DNA of 64,000 bases. It comes from Nemania diffusa. Lineage: Eukaryota > Ascomycota > Sordariomycetes > Xylariales > Xylariaceae. The notes under the pieces are model-generated. The model did no database searches and was not told where the DNA came from. It saw nothing but the letters and a program-made list of their open reading frames with translations. The stretch spans positions 2,862,501-2,926,500 of the forward strand of contig JBBPUQ010000008.1 in NCBI GenBank assembly GCA_038501195.1. The letters run 5' to 3'. The stretch's first letter is position 1; the number at the start of each line of letters is the position of its first letter. Shown in pieces: positions 23,238 to 35,986 of the stretch. Both the position numbers and the translations under genes were made by a program.

Positions 23238-24211
23238 TCACTTAGATGTAGGCTGCTTGTCCTTGGATTTCGTATCCTCGTCCATGTAGAGCCGATTCTC
23301 CATCACGTACTGGATGACTGGCGAGGGGATTAGATACGTGATGCTCAAGTCGCGCTTAAGGAGCAACCTAATCTTGGTACTGCTCACTGCGATATCATAG
23401 TTAGCATGAGGTATCATCCGGCGCGAAAGCCAGGCTACTTATACATACCGTCGTTCTGGATCATCTGCTGTATGACGTAGATATTCTCTTCCCAAGGTTT
23501 TAGGTTAGCAAGGGCATCTTCCATATCCGTCCCGGTTCGCTCGACTATCATAGCGCCGAAGCTGCCTAAAATATGATCGAGATCTGTCTCGGCCCAGACA
23601 CCGGGAGTAGACATGGTGCTAATGAGATCAGCTCCCGCCAACAACATAATCTTGACCGGCCTCCTGCTTTCGCCATCGGCACTGATGATACCCCCCAGCA
23701 CACCGTTGATTTCGTGTTCGAAGTGGTCCAGCACGGCTGCTGTCGGGCTATACTCGGGTTGTATAGCCTCCCATGGGTCGACCATGAGCCAGTTGGACGT
23801 TTCTTCGGCGGCTAATTCGGACATGCGTACTCTGGAGGGACACCGCACGTTAATATTTAGGCTAACGCAAGCAACGAAACTATCATGTCAAGTAGAGCGC
23901 GCGATTCACCTGTGATTTGACTGCGCGAGACCCGCCTTCTTGTAGGCATCGGACACGGGACTGAGATAACCCCCCACAACTTCAAAATTGGTGTTCATCC
24001 GAGCATAATCGTTGGCCATTTCGAACATGCGCAGGTGGAGAAAAGTGATGGGGGAGAAACTACCGCAGGCAACGAGGACGAGCGGAATGCGATCGGGGTC
24101 ACGTTGCTGTTGCCGCAGTCGATGAGATGGGAATCTATAGTTGGCGAGGGTCATGGTGGACGCGGCGTTCTGTGGTGTTGAAGGCGCATTAGTCGTCACA
24201 TGGGACGTCAT
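23238..24211 (-). CDS. NMA1: Nicotinamide/nicotinate mononucleotide adenylyltransferase
   Basis: Forms NAD+ or deamido-NAD+ from NMN/NaMN and ATP; essential last step of NAD biosynthesis. Exons 23910..24211, 23449..23831 and 23238..23386; 277 residues. Nucleotidyltransferase motifs: VLVACGSFSPITFLHLRMFE (GSFxPxTxxH) in exon 1, NWLMVDPWEA and KIMLLAGADLISTM in exon 2, and VSSTKIRLLLKR (SxTxxR) in exon 3, each close to family consensus. Both introns (78 and 62 nt) have GT/AG ends and join the motifs in frame. The start may be ATG 24211 or Met20 (24154); the first is used because it is the outermost. Divergent from the LAMTOR1-like gene, with 710 bp between the starts. Confidence 0.93.
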
Positions 24212-24921
24212 CGTCTCGTCTAAGGAGAGGGCCTAGGCGAGGGCTGAGAGTTGAACGTTCAAGGTTGACGGTTGAAGGTTGAAAATCGAAGGCTATAAGC
24301 GGGTGGTGGGGTAAAATCAGGCTGATCTACGTAGTTGGTTGAGAGGGGATGAAGTTTCAGTACGGGAAACTATATTGAGTTGAGTTCGTGCACTGAGGTT
24401 TAATACTTGTAAGAACAGTGTATTAGGATAGGAATCGGCTCAAAGGAACAGGTGAAAGAGAGGATCCCCTTACGTACTTACCTGGTTACATGTAGAGGTT
24501 GAAATAGGTAAAAAGGCCATGTCCAGGTGACCACTGCGAGGTCCTAGGAGAGCTTTGCAGCACTGAAACATCCACTGTGGAATGTGGGGCAGGAACCGCT
24601 AGCTATCTCAGGTTAGGCTAGGCACTGGCTGACGTAAAAGTACCTATGCACGGACCTTCAAGGAGAATGCGCCGTGACAACCTTCTCTGCGTGGAAGCAA
24701 TCAATACCTCTCAGCTTCATCCAATCCAACCTCACTTCGTTCCACCAGCAGTCGTATAGTTGCCATTGCCTTCTAACTCTCGCCAGCCGCGGCCAGGCAG
24801 ATTATACAATCCTTATTCTATGACTTAAAGTGATCGAAATTACATACGGGACACCCGTGCCCGTCCAGCATCAACCATTCTCTATTTTTTTATCCCTCCC
24901 ATCCACTATTAATCTGCGACC
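24212..24921. promoter_or_regulatory. Bidirectional promoter region, NMNAT (-) and LAMTOR1-like (+)
   Basis: 710 bp between two divergent start codons, so promoters and 5' UTRs of both genes must lie here. No specific factor site can be supported. Confidence 0.5.
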
Positions 24922-25523
24922 ATGGGTATTTGCGCCTCCTGTCTCGGTCGCCGACGAAGCAACTCCATTGATGAGGTATACATAGCTTGTGGCTCGAATC
25001 GTTCCCTCACATGCTAACCGCATGAACTCTGCAGGATGACGTCTCTCGTCTACTTTTCGACGACCCAAACAATCTGCAGTACGGCAGTTTCTCCGAACAC
25101 CACTTAAACTCCCAAGGCGACCCTCTCGAGTCACAACGTGAAGTCGAAGCCCTACAGAGGGTTGTGGCACGGACCGCGAAGTATGCGATCCGCATCCCAA
25201 CTAGGCCGATGAACCCGAGTGCTAATGGGCTTCCCAGTAACTTAGTCGATGTTTTCGAGATTACCCCTGACGAGTCGCAAAGAATACAACCGGCGATTTT
25301 TCCCAGGCAAGAGGCTCGACTTGCACGATATCAACACATACTATCCAAGCTTTCTTCGGATGATGGAAGAATAACGGCGGACGGCAATGCAGGGGCTGCC
25401 GCGTTCGTGTTGAGCGAAGAAGACAATATAGGAGGACAACGCGGGCACACCATCACGATCAAAGAGACCTCATCTGGTCCCTTGGTAGGCACTTTTGCCG
25501 ATGCAGTTGCCGCGGTTGCATGA
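24922..25523 (+). CDS. LAMTOR1/Ego1-like lipidated adaptor of the vacuolar TORC1-activating complex
   Basis: Probable Ragulator/EGO subunit that anchors Rag GTPases to the vacuole or late endosome. Exons 24922..24975 and 25035..25523 (59-nt intron, donor GTATAC, branch GCTAAC, acceptor GCAG); 180 residues. The N-terminus MGICASCLGRRRSNS has Gly2 and Ser6 for N-myristoylation and Cys4/Cys7 for palmitoylation. It is followed by an acidic LLFDDPN segment and a helical region, QREVEALQRVVARTAKYAI, with LVDVF, resembling the LAMTOR1 helix that ends in NIIDV. Length fits fungal LAMTOR-domain proteins (known family PF15454). The tail (EDNIGGQRGHTITIKETSSG) is not recognised. The lipidation code is split from the rest by the intron, so single-frame gene finding misses it. 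Confidence 0.75.
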
Positions 25524-26659
25524 GGCTATGATTGATGATTAATAACTAAGCAATGAAGCATCGTCGAGAGTTGGAAGCAATTTTTCTGCGGGCCCCAGGA
25601 TTATTTTAACAGGGCGTCCCAAGAAATCCTGCGCCGCCCTTTTTCTATTCTTCTTTTTTTTTTCTTTTTCCTGATTCCGTGCTGGGACATGGCACCATTA
25701 CTGAACAAATGCGGGGGGATCGGCCGTAATGTATGTTCATAGATTTCACCCCAACACAGCGCCGTTGCCCTCGCGCGCGCTCTCTAAATTTAGACTCTCA
25801 ACAAACCGGTCAGTTCTTCTCGGCTCACCTACGGCGGCATGGATCTCGGTGGTTGGGCTGAGCGACGCTGCTCTCCCCACCAACGATATGCGCTCTATCC
25901 GGCCAGCCAGTGGAGCCATGCGGGCGGCAATGGGTCCCTCCACCCCGCTGTACCCAAATCTCTCGTCTCGGCCGGGCCTCAACCGCGAGTGACATTTCTT
26001 CTCCCATCTCTTCTGCATCGTGAGTCGCTACTAGTCAACTGCATTGAGTCCTGTCCCCCACTCTGCCACAAATCCTTGAGGATGGGTCGCTACGAAATAC
26101 CGCGTTTACCCTATCTACCCCATGTCTCCTTCGTCTTGATTCTCCAGCTTGTCTACACAATTGGCCTGGCCATGGCAAATATTTCTCCAATTTCTACCCA
26201 AACAGTAACCCGGTTCCAACATGTGCTCAGGCATAACGTGGTGGCGTTTATTTTCGTCATCGACTCGGTGATGCCTAATGCGACGCGTATCTTTGTCCCG
26301 TGGCCCAAAACAGCTGTATTAAACTCCGATCATCGACTTCAACAGCAACAACAACAACACCAACGACAATAACAACAATAAAAAGAAGAAAAATATCCCA
26401 ACAGAAAGGATATAAAATGACCAGTCTCCTAGCATGGATTTTCAGGCGCCCAGAACCCCATTCTTGATGTCCGAACCCTTTTAGAACTAATAGAACCCGT
26501 TTTGCCGACATAGGAAATACCCGCTCTTTGTGGGACAATTGGCCTACGCATAAGCCCGTCCGCACGGCACCTAACACACATCTCGCTCTCGTTCTTTCTC
26601 TTTCTCTGTTTCTCTTCCTCTCCCGTCTCTCCATTGCCCAATCCACGGGCTCGATGAGA
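25524..26659. other. Intergenic; no gene supported
   Basis: 1.1 kb. A 177-codon frame at 25839..26372 ends in a poly-Gln run from CAA repeats and overlaps a competing antisense frame; neither shows a domain. Confidence 0.5.
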
Positions 26660-26995
26660 CTATACCGTCGCCCATGCTCGTATCTGATGCTGTTGCGTCA
26701 TATTCTCGATAGCCTGGTAGACCTCCACTATATCTCTCTGGGCCTTCTCTATCGAGGCGCTACGGTTGCTCGTTTCTCTGGCCCATCGGTTGATATCGCT
26801 CTGCAGCTTGTTGTATTTGCGTTGCTTCTTCTCGATATCTTTGCATAGCTTGCAGGTATCGGGCTCAGAGATTGTAACATTGACTAATTTGAGGCCACAT
26901 GTCTCTCCTGTCCGGTATTCTCTGTTGCATTGCCCTCGAAAGTGGCCCCACCTCCAGTACCCGCAAGCCCAACGCGTCTGGTCGAAGAAGCACAT
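26660..26995 (-). CDS. Small Cys-rich protein with coiled-coil tail, conserved-looking, function unknown
   Basis: Single exon of 111 residues, starting at ATG 26995 (MCFFDQTRWACGYWRWGHFR); the longer frame opens on TTG. The N-terminal half has cysteines at CGYW, QCNREYRTGETCGLK and DTCKLCKDIE, spaced like a small zinc-binding module. The C-terminal half is a charged helix (KKQRKYNKLQSDINRWARE) likely to be coiled coil. Similar short proteins with this aromatic/Cys start are, from memory, common uncharacterised proteins of Sordariomycetes; no function is known to me. No signal peptide or membrane segment. Confidence 0.6.
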   Translation of the reverse strand: MCFFDQTRWACGYWRWGHFRGQCNREYRTGETCGLKLVNVTISEPDTCKLCKDIEKKQRKYNKLQSDINRWARETSNRSASIEKAQRDIVEVYQAIENMTQQHQIRAWATV

Positions 26996-29900
26996 GGTGC
27001 TTGTCGTTGGTGGCGATCGCTGCCGTGTGAGGGCGGGGAAACGGATGGTGACGACACGAGGCCGCAAGGGAAGGGTGACAGGGAGGGTTCGAAGGTGGGC
27101 GGTGGTGTCCGGATGTCAGTCCTAGCTCTTGAGAACGTAGTCGAAAATGCCGGCGAGTGTGGTGGTAAGAGCTCGACGGGAATGGGCGATATACAATTCG
27201 GTCGGCGCTATATATATATCGTCAATAAGTTGCTGGTTGATTCGTTTTGGGTTCCGTACTGTGAGGTAAATGCGATTAGGAGCTCGACAGAGTTTCTCTC
27301 TATTGTAAGTTGGTAGTGTGTAATGGTTGTGTATGACGCAAGTATCTTAATATGTAGAGGAGGCCCTCGGAACTCTAGCAATGCCTAGAGATGGTGACTG
27401 ATACTTATAATCCGACTCTCCCTCGAATGACCTTGTGTCCAGGCCATATCGGGAACCGAATATACCCAAACCAGCACAGATAGCCACCAAAACAGTCGTG
27501 TATGACAACTCACGCTCCCTACTGATTGAGGTTGCATGGCCACATCGCATTATCCCCTTTTAGAAATGCTCACTCGAGCGCTGGACGAGTGCCACGTTGG
27601 CTACACATCTCAACCTATGCCGGTTTCCCCACCAGCGTACGGACGGTCCCCTTCACAAGCCCGTTGACGTCGAGGGTTCTCCTGTGCCTAATAAGGCGTG
27701 GTCTAGCTCGAGATGCCCAGGAGCCAACGTCGTTCTCCTGGCTTCCGCCGCGCCCCCATTGGCCCGATTCCGTGTCGTCCTGGGGGACAACAGACCCTTC
27801 GCGGACGCTACCACCATGCATGGGAAGGGGAACCACTCAGCCTCGATTAACGAAGGGGACCCTGTATAGATTTTATTTTGCTTTGCCTATCCTAGCCCTC
27901 GATCGTTTCCCGCATGCAGCCAGGAAGGATGGGCATATCCACTGAACCCGATATGCAGCCGGCCCACACACCTGGCCCGCCACGGCTAGGTACCAACCTT
28001 TACCGTTTCAGGCAACCTGCTCTTCGAGACAAGCATACTCAGGCGATCACTGGAACGTGAGCCAATGTTCAGATCCTTGTCGGGACTTCTAAACATTAGA
28101 CCCGAAACCTGTCTTGGAGGCTTGGCGACCGGACCATGTCATGGGTACAGAATCTTACGGGTTTATTCCGGATGAACGTTACCTCATCGCTCTCTACGTA
28201 GTGCCATATCTACACGCCATATGGCCGTCGATATTAGATATCTGCTCTCCGGGCCCAATAGCGTGTACACGGCAGTGTCGTAGAGCGTGATACACGGTGT
28301 AATATTCGGGGGCCCAAAGCCTACGTAGTCAGAAAAAAAATTGCTTCAATACCGTAAGCTATACCGCCAATTTATGCAAACTGGCATTGTAGCACCACAT
28401 GTATTTACCGTGGTCGTGTTAATTTGTATGCCCAGTCATGACGAGATGCGGTGCGTCGTCCAGTACCGGAGTTAAGAATTCGCTGGGGCTGGCGTGGTTG
28501 TTATCTTGCAAAAAGTGAATCAGTCTGTTGTGCAGGGAGCCAATAGCATGGTACCGGAGAATGGGCAAATCAGGTGTTTATGACCAATTCCATGTGTAAA
28601 AGCCACGAGTTGCCTCAGTATGCGAAGAGGGCGCCAGGTCACATGAGTGCCAGCAAGTCGCTGTGCTGGTTCTCACCTCGTATCATTCAAAGGTTTCAAA
28701 TCTCGATATCTAAAACGGTAACATCACACGGTCCCGACCAGCAAGCCACGTTGTCATAGGTGATATTTTCTTGATGAGAGTATAGGTAAAACCCGAAACT
28801 AACAATAGAAACATGATCTATATGGTTCGAATACTTGGTCTTGAAACATACGGCAGTACGGTTCCGGGAAGTTTTGAGTGGTTCTTTGTAGCGGTAACAC
28901 ATCTTATTAGTCCACATACACTGAGGGTTGGTAATGAACGAAAGACATAATTAGTCGGGGCCCGACGGTCTGTTTTGGTTCTTATCTATCATATTATTAC
29001 GTCGTAAGTCTTACTATAAGCTAGAAAGAACGTAAGGGTCACGACGAAGCCTCTACTAACACTGATAGATATTATAACACTGTTATCGATCCTCTCCTAA
29101 CCCTAAATATACAGTACTAGGCGGGCGATGAATACTTACTAAAGATGGTTGGTCCTGCGGCTCAGGCGCGACGTGGCAATATTTTGATGGCCGGGTTTGG
29201 CCCACCGCCACGAGCTCACCCCTAGCTCACAGAATGTTGAGTCGGACAACCATTTGAAATGCTTCGACTCTCGTCCGTTTTCCCTCGCTCCTGGCGGTTG
29301 GAAATCCGGCTACCGCCATGGCCGCATATGTAAACACTTCGGCACTACCGACGGGGGCGAAGAAGTTACTAAACAGACCTTAAAATAAACTACCAGCATG
29401 ACGTCGCGTAAACTCATCCATGGTGTTTTCTTCGGTTATCAACAAACATGTGCTGTATAGAACTACTAATATATGGTATTCTGGCTCCTAGGTTTATTTG
29501 AAATAACAACGAGGACACAAAGCTCCTAATCTATTTTCCTTGGCTCAAAATCCAGGTGACAGAAGGTGCTACATTTTAATTACGTAGTAAGCTATTCACA
29601 CAATGGCAATGCGTGGCTCGCCAGGAAGTCCTGCAGCTTCCGCAAACCGGAATGTATATTAAGCGGCGAATTTCTGCATAAGGGTTACAGTCCAACACGC
29701 GCTGCACAAGGACCGAGCGTATCGTAGTTAATCTCGAAAGGCCAATTTACTAGAGTTTATAAATTCGAAACTCAGATTTGCCCCCCTTTAAAGGAAGAGA
29801 GCGCCTAAACCTATATGTTATTCTTAAGGTTTGTTTTATTCCAAGATGTTTACGTGCTGGTCTGTACAATTTTCTAATTATGCTTTAAGGAGGCGTAGCT

Positions 29901-32900
29901 CCGTAGGAGGTCTTTGATGGCGGCCCTGTGTTGGAAAGGTTGCAAAGAAAGATACCGGAGAAGCTCGAATATGACATGTACTACCCTCACACTTGCGTAT
30001 CCGCATCCTCGGGTTTTGTCTGTTTAGAAGGCTTTGCCTGAGAAACAAAATGCAGTGGCGTAAGTTTGTGGCCTAAGAGTTAGGTATACTGTAACTCGGG
30101 TACTACTGACACGTCTGCCAACTCGATCCCATTGAACGACTTGAGCGAGATGCCGGGGCATCGTGTGTCCTCGTTAAAATCTTAAATGATCATGTGTTAT
30201 CAACAATATGCGTGGCCTAGGCACCCGAGCTGCGAACTCCATAATACCGTGTCGTTAAGATGGCCCAACGATGCTACCTCACTATTCCTCTGGTAGATAC
30301 GTACATCAACATTGACCTCTGGGAGTATCGGCAAAGTGACGTGCTGATGGAAGTGGAGAGTACAGCCAAATGACTGGTCGTTTGGGAATCCTTGTCAATA
30401 TGCGAGGACCTCACCAGCGAATGGCCGAGTCTAAGGGTCCGCGAAAGATGTCATGTTTTGTTATAAGCCGCAACGGTTACAATCCTGCCGGGTCATTGGT
30501 TGGGGGCCATCGCATAATAAGGCCACTATTGCGGATCTTGCCTCTGACCCGTTCCGAGACCGTCCTCTTGGATGCATCTTGTCATCCTCCATCCCGCGGT
30601 ATCAACAGCCGATGAAAAACAATCGCCAAGTAGGGGAGCCCTCTAGTCTAGAGATACGGACGCACAAGATAACACCACAGATTTCACATCTAGATTCTTA
30701 GCGCTGTTGAAGCTGCCGTGTAACCCTCAGTTGTCTGCGTTGAATTGGTCGTGTTCAAATCTATTCGTTCGACTAGTGACAACATTAGTAGCTACATTAG
30801 ACCCTGCAAGCCCTCAATTTTCTCACCGTCTTTCCAAAAAAATCCGACGCAAGCGACTGAGGCCTGTAACTGGACAGATATCTAATCTCCGGCTATTGTC
30901 TTTCCGTTTGATCGCCGCGAGTCGAACGAGAGATGTAGGTGCAAGAGGGGCTTGTGCGTCTGATCTCAAATGCGTGATGGGGTGCTGATTGGCGTAATTC
31001 CTTGCGTGGACGTGATCCTAACAACGGTATTCCCGCATCGTTGGATTTGCATTCGAGCTGTCGGCCAGAATTGAGGGACCACGCGGTTCATCCACCTTTC
31101 AGCTGTCGTAGTGCATTATCACGGCTTGGCGAACTGCAACCATGCAACGATAGTGGCATTATAGGACGTCGCTCGTTATTTTGCTGTAGCCTTGCGTGGC
31201 CCTATTCCGGGCTAGCCAGAGGAGTTCGTGGGGCCCGGTAGCCTCGTCATGTGTCGGACGCCTTGCCGTAGCGTGTAATAGAGACAACTGTAGTCCATGA
31301 CTTAATTTAGTCACACCACCTACCTACCTCCGCGCGCGTTGGCGCCCGAGGGCCCAATTGGCCGGTGGGCGGGATGCTAGGGATGGAGCGCGCGAGTCAT
31401 TGGGCACTGATCGTGGGTCGGGGAAACAACAAAGCGTGCTCGTACTCGGCGGCCGGGGTCCCGGCCTGGGTGACGGGGGTCCCGGCCCAAAAACGCGGCC
31501 ACCGGTCAACGTATGGGGGGCCAAGCTCCGCCGCTCGTGCGAATTGCTCTCGCCGGTTGGCGAGCACTACATACCACCACGCTACGCTGTGTCCTTCTCC
31601 CGCCCTCGTACGTGCGCGCGTTCCCCTGATCTCGATCGATGGGCTGGAAGGTAGCACTCGCCAGACATTTGCTCTTATCCGCCATCGCCGCCGTCCCGAG
31701 CTGCCTACCGGAAAAGGCTATGGTGCGGAGGCTTGGAAGTTGGGGTCGATGGGCTTTTCACATGCTGCCCGACTACATGGTACATACGGACACGTACATG
31801 ATCAGCTGCGCTAGTGGACGATGCTCCTGATATACAGCGAACGCATATAGGCAGATTAGTTCCCACGTTTCGGTTCCTGTCAGGGTCACCTAACGTGCAA
31901 GCGGGTCCGACCTCGAGCCCCTACTGCGTAGTAGGTATGTACTATACGCACTTCGTTGGTCCGCAGAAATGTGAGACGTCACAAATCGCGGCTTGGTGAA
32001 CATGTACTGAACGTAGAGGGGTGCACTCATGATGATTGAAAATGAGGTATGTGGCTGCATCGAATGATTATGCTTGTCTTCCACGCCCGAAACTACTAGG
32101 TACATTGCCGAAAGGGCTTGGGTAATGCGCAAGGAAACCTGGATTATCGAAGCTGAACTGGATACTGCGTACATCTGGAGATCTTTGGGAATAGGTTAGG
32201 CACATACCGGGGCAGGTCACCAGCCATGCATACTATCTACATACTGCGTATGTTATACTTATCTGTCCCGCTCTGGGTATCTCCACTATATACCTACATA
32301 CATACATACATACATACATGCTCGGAAGGTGGATCGCTTGTAGGTTATGTACATACATTACATAGAGGTAGGTACATGTAGCGGATTGGGTTGCATTGCA
32401 TCATATCCGTGACGCATGAGCGAGATCTTTTAAACCACGAAGTAAGTCCACCCTTTACCTATTACCGTAACTTATGCTGGCGGAATGTGTACTTCGATGG
32501 CACTGTAATAGGATGGTAGGTACCACTAGGTATGTAGGTGCCTAGTAAATATGGCATACCTGTACCTATTCTCCTTCTTTAAAGAAGGCTATCAGTATAT
32601 GTTTGGTACTCTGTTTCAAGCTCTTTATGGAAATTAATTATCCGAATACGCTCTTGTAATAAGATGTGGTCTTTGAATCAGTACACTCTGTTAAGTACTT
32701 TATGGAATGTGAAAAAGCACACTTACATAGGTACTTCTAGATAAGAGAGCATCGTATTACCCTAGGGCCTAGATAGTCTTCATATGTTAAAATATATAGA
32801 CACCGTTGGCTGTTACGGTTTGCCGGACGGATCTGCGGCGCGGTTTTCTCTCTAAAAGGATTCCAAGTTAAAGTATCCAATATTGATTATATAATAAACT

Positions 32901-34734
32901 TTAACAACACATAGGTACTTACTGTAGGTACATATGCGTATATTCGCAGGTACCTAGGTATATGTATGCGTACCTACATAGGTACATAGACAGTCGATGT
33001 TTTACAGTGTGAGTAGTACATTATCACGGAGCGCGTAAGCACACGCCTAAGGCACGCTATGTATGTATGTAGGTAGGTGCCTAGTGTAAGTCCCTCTTAA
33101 AGTAGGTAGCTGCCTACAGAATACCTATAGGTTAATCCTTGTAGAAGAACATTTTGACACAGCTGCCTGCCTACATATGTAGTTTAGATAGGTGCTTTGT
33201 CTCATACTAAATAACCGCCAAATAACCTTGAACATCCCCCCACACGCAGTTTCAAAGTCTATTAGTGTGTTGACAGGCTGTTTCCATCTGTTGACTTATA
33301 TCATTCCAGAATGCACGTGCATCCGTCCCATGCTATCACGGCGGCTCGGGCTCTATGTATGTAATCAACCATCCGACCTTACCTTGATGAGATCTACCCC
33401 ATGGCCGTCACCTGAAGACTGTTGGCGCATACCTAAGGTACTAGGCAACCTAATTAATTGTTGTGTACTCATCTACCTGGACAGTATAGGCAGGTAAGTT
33501 TGGTAGAACTGATTATTCATACCTTGCCTTACTTTACCTTACCTGACTCTACTATTTTTCTTTCCCCTAGATATTTCATCTCTGTCCGAGCTTACCTGCC
33601 CTTGTTTCTACCCACTTGTCGCTGGCTTTATGTGATATATATTTACCCAAATAAGTACAGAATACCTACTTACCTGCCGTTTTCCAGGTAGTTAGTACCG
33701 TGACCTTTCCATCCTGCATATGTCACGTTCCCGGCCCCGATCGACAAGACCAGCGCCCTACCTTGGCCTTGTTGATCCCGCACCTATCCCACCTCTCCCA
33801 CCAATTCCACCTGCCCCGCCCTGAGCCTTGGAGGACGCCCCCCGTCATCCCGCATTCTTAACCGCGATACCTTCATACACGTCTCGGCTTTGCGCCAATT
33901 TACCTACTATCATTATCCCCCCTTCAAAGTCTCCAAATCCGTGCTTGGCACCTTCGTAATATATGACGCGACCCTTCGACCGCTCTGTCTGGAACATCAT
34001 CTAGAACGTCATATCACAGTACTGTGCTGTACATGTGCAAGCCAACAAACCGCCGAACCCCTTCCTTGGCATGGTACTCGGCACGCCTCGTCTATAGGTA
34101 GGTAAGTACGCATAAGTACAGTACAGTACTGCATCTTCTTGCACCTATTACACCTATCGCACCACCACCCCACCACCCCTCCGCCCCCAGGTAACCTACC
34201 TATTCCTTTACAGACAGACAGACCGACCTACCTTGATCCCTTGCGGCGCGTCCTGCGCACCCCCCAGCCATTCCTGTCTTTCGCCGTTGTAGCAACGCGC
34301 CTCGCCTCGACCTGTTTGACCTTCATTAGTGAGGTGAACCTGGCTCTTCTGCCACGCTACCCTTGCTACACTAGATAGGCCGTGCCGTGGACCACTCGGG
34401 GAAAACGGATTGCCTCAAGCTAGCATGGAAGATTAGATACATGCCACTATCGTACAGTTCTTTGCGTTTCTAGACTCGCTAGGCTCGTCATCTCAGCTCA
34501 CACGTGCACGCCACAGATTCTACGTAGCCTGGGTACCGAACAACTTAAACAAGTCAGACGAGTCCTTCCGCCCGTACCAGTACACCGCGCACTGGTGCCG
34601 GTGACAGGGAGCAGCCTTTCAACTCGCGACTGAGTTGTCATCGCTTCACCTCGTTCTCCTGCAGCCAACCTTTAGGCCACTCGCGCTCCAGTGTGTAGGC
34701 GTAGGTAGTCTTATGCGACTACTGCGTCTCAGCC
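26996..34734. other. 7.7-kb gene-poor block
   Basis: No gene could be supported. Small frames exist, but none has a domain and most overlap antisense rivals. Contents noted: a GC-rich patch with many open frames at about 31330-31660; (TACA)n near 32295-32319; many TAGG/CCTA/TACATA fragments at 32200-33200; a pyrimidine-rich stretch at 33700-34700, probably promoter and leader of the F-box gene. Minus-strand coding-like stretches at 30107..30181 and 30203..30394 are noted as a weak finding. Confidence 0.5.
32295..32319. repeat. (TACA)n microsatellite
   Basis: About six tandem TACA units. Confidence 0.8.
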
Positions 34735-35986
34735 ATGGCAGTATCGGCTTCTCAACCTCCCTCACCACTTTTTCTCGGATGCGGCAGCCCTGTCTCGCCC
34801 GAGAGCGATCTTGGTGAGCTGGCCTCGGAACCGGCCATCACATCAATTGATGCCCAATCAACCGTGATGGACGTAGTTCATGCTCGTGACACGCCTGAGC
34901 TACAAAGTCTAGAAACTCCACATGGTTTCTCCCAGCCTATACTGTTTGATATGGTTAGTTCAAGAGCCGTTTCAACCGAGGCTAATCATGGATCCGCCTC
35001 ACCTTTACACAGCGGTCGCGTGCCAACACCGCAACTAAGTAGAGAGGGCACATTGCAGACCCTCACCGTGGACACTCCATTGTCACTGTTACGCTGGGGC
35101 TGGGACGGGTTAAGCCTTGATCGTCTCCCGAATGAAGTTTTGATGCAAATTCTTGGTTGTCTGGACGTAAGCGATCTTCTCACTACATCAAGGGTAAGTC
35201 AACCAATGTGCTTTTATGTCTGCCATCAGAGAAAAGTCTACCGGATTCCCGAGTTACAACTAAAAAGCCCCTCCTTAATCTGATCTATCATCTTTCACAT
35301 TGTGTGACCCATCGTACTCCAATCAAAGTCTTTAACATGAAGTCGAGAATGAGCGTTATGACTCGTTTCATATCACGTGGTACTAAATTGAAGCTTTAAC
35401 TATGCTTCTATCATTCTATACCAATGATATGCTCATCCCGAAATTATTCGCTCAGAAGCATAGGCCTTGACTGACCATGACCGTCTAGATCAATCATCAT
35501 TTTCGGACCCTCTCGCTAGCCCCGATCTTGCATATGTATCGGCTACAGCGCGTCCGCATCCTACTCCCACCCCTGCTTAACTCACCTTCGCGACCTACGC
35601 TTACGGAACTCATCGCAAAACACATCTTCCTCACACGCACAACCCAGATCTCGCGTCGCCTGGCCCGGAATCTCGTCGCCATCCGCCTCTCCCGCCGCCT
35701 ACCCCAGCGGCCCTCGGCCGAGTTGCTCGTGCAACGCGGCGTCCTACCCCCGGAGTGCGTCCCCGGCTGCGGCTGCGCGCCCATTGCTCCGGCCTTAGTA
35801 GCTAAGAGGCGCGCGGTGGAGAAGGAGAAGCTCAAAGACGGCCTCCGACGCTGGGTTGGCGGCGTCTGGCGCGGCGAGGTCAAGGAGCGCGGCGAGGGTG
35901 TGAAGAAGTGGGAAGAGCGCGCTGGGGTTGGGAGGGTATGGCGGCTCCGGCGCTTCTGGGAACGCGTTGGAGAAGGTAGTGTCTAG
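34735..35986 (+). CDS. F-box domain protein
   Basis: Likely substrate receptor of an SCF (Skp1-Cul1) ubiquitin ligase; target unknown. Exons 34735..35193 and 35489..35986 (295-nt intron, donor GTAAGT, branch CTGAC, acceptor CTAG); 318 residues. The F-box lies at about residues 125-170: LSLDRLPNEVLMQILGCLDV then SDLLTTSR at the exon end, continuing INHHFRTLSLAPILHMYRL after the splice, matching the usual LP-E-L-I--L---DL---S-V---F pattern. The N-terminal 120 residues are Ser/Pro/Thr-rich and look disordered. After the F-box come helical LTELIAKHIFLTRTTQISRR and a basic Lys/Arg/Trp-rich tail. No WD40 or LRR substrate domain is visible. The gene is preceded by a long pyrimidine-rich leader. Confidence 0.82.

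Noticed and set aside
25839..26372. 177-codon frame ending in poly-Gln
   Set aside because: No domain, simple-sequence end, competing antisense frames.
31365..31814. 149-codon plus frame in the GC island
   Set aside because: Two other frames and the antisense are equally open; no domain or splice pattern.
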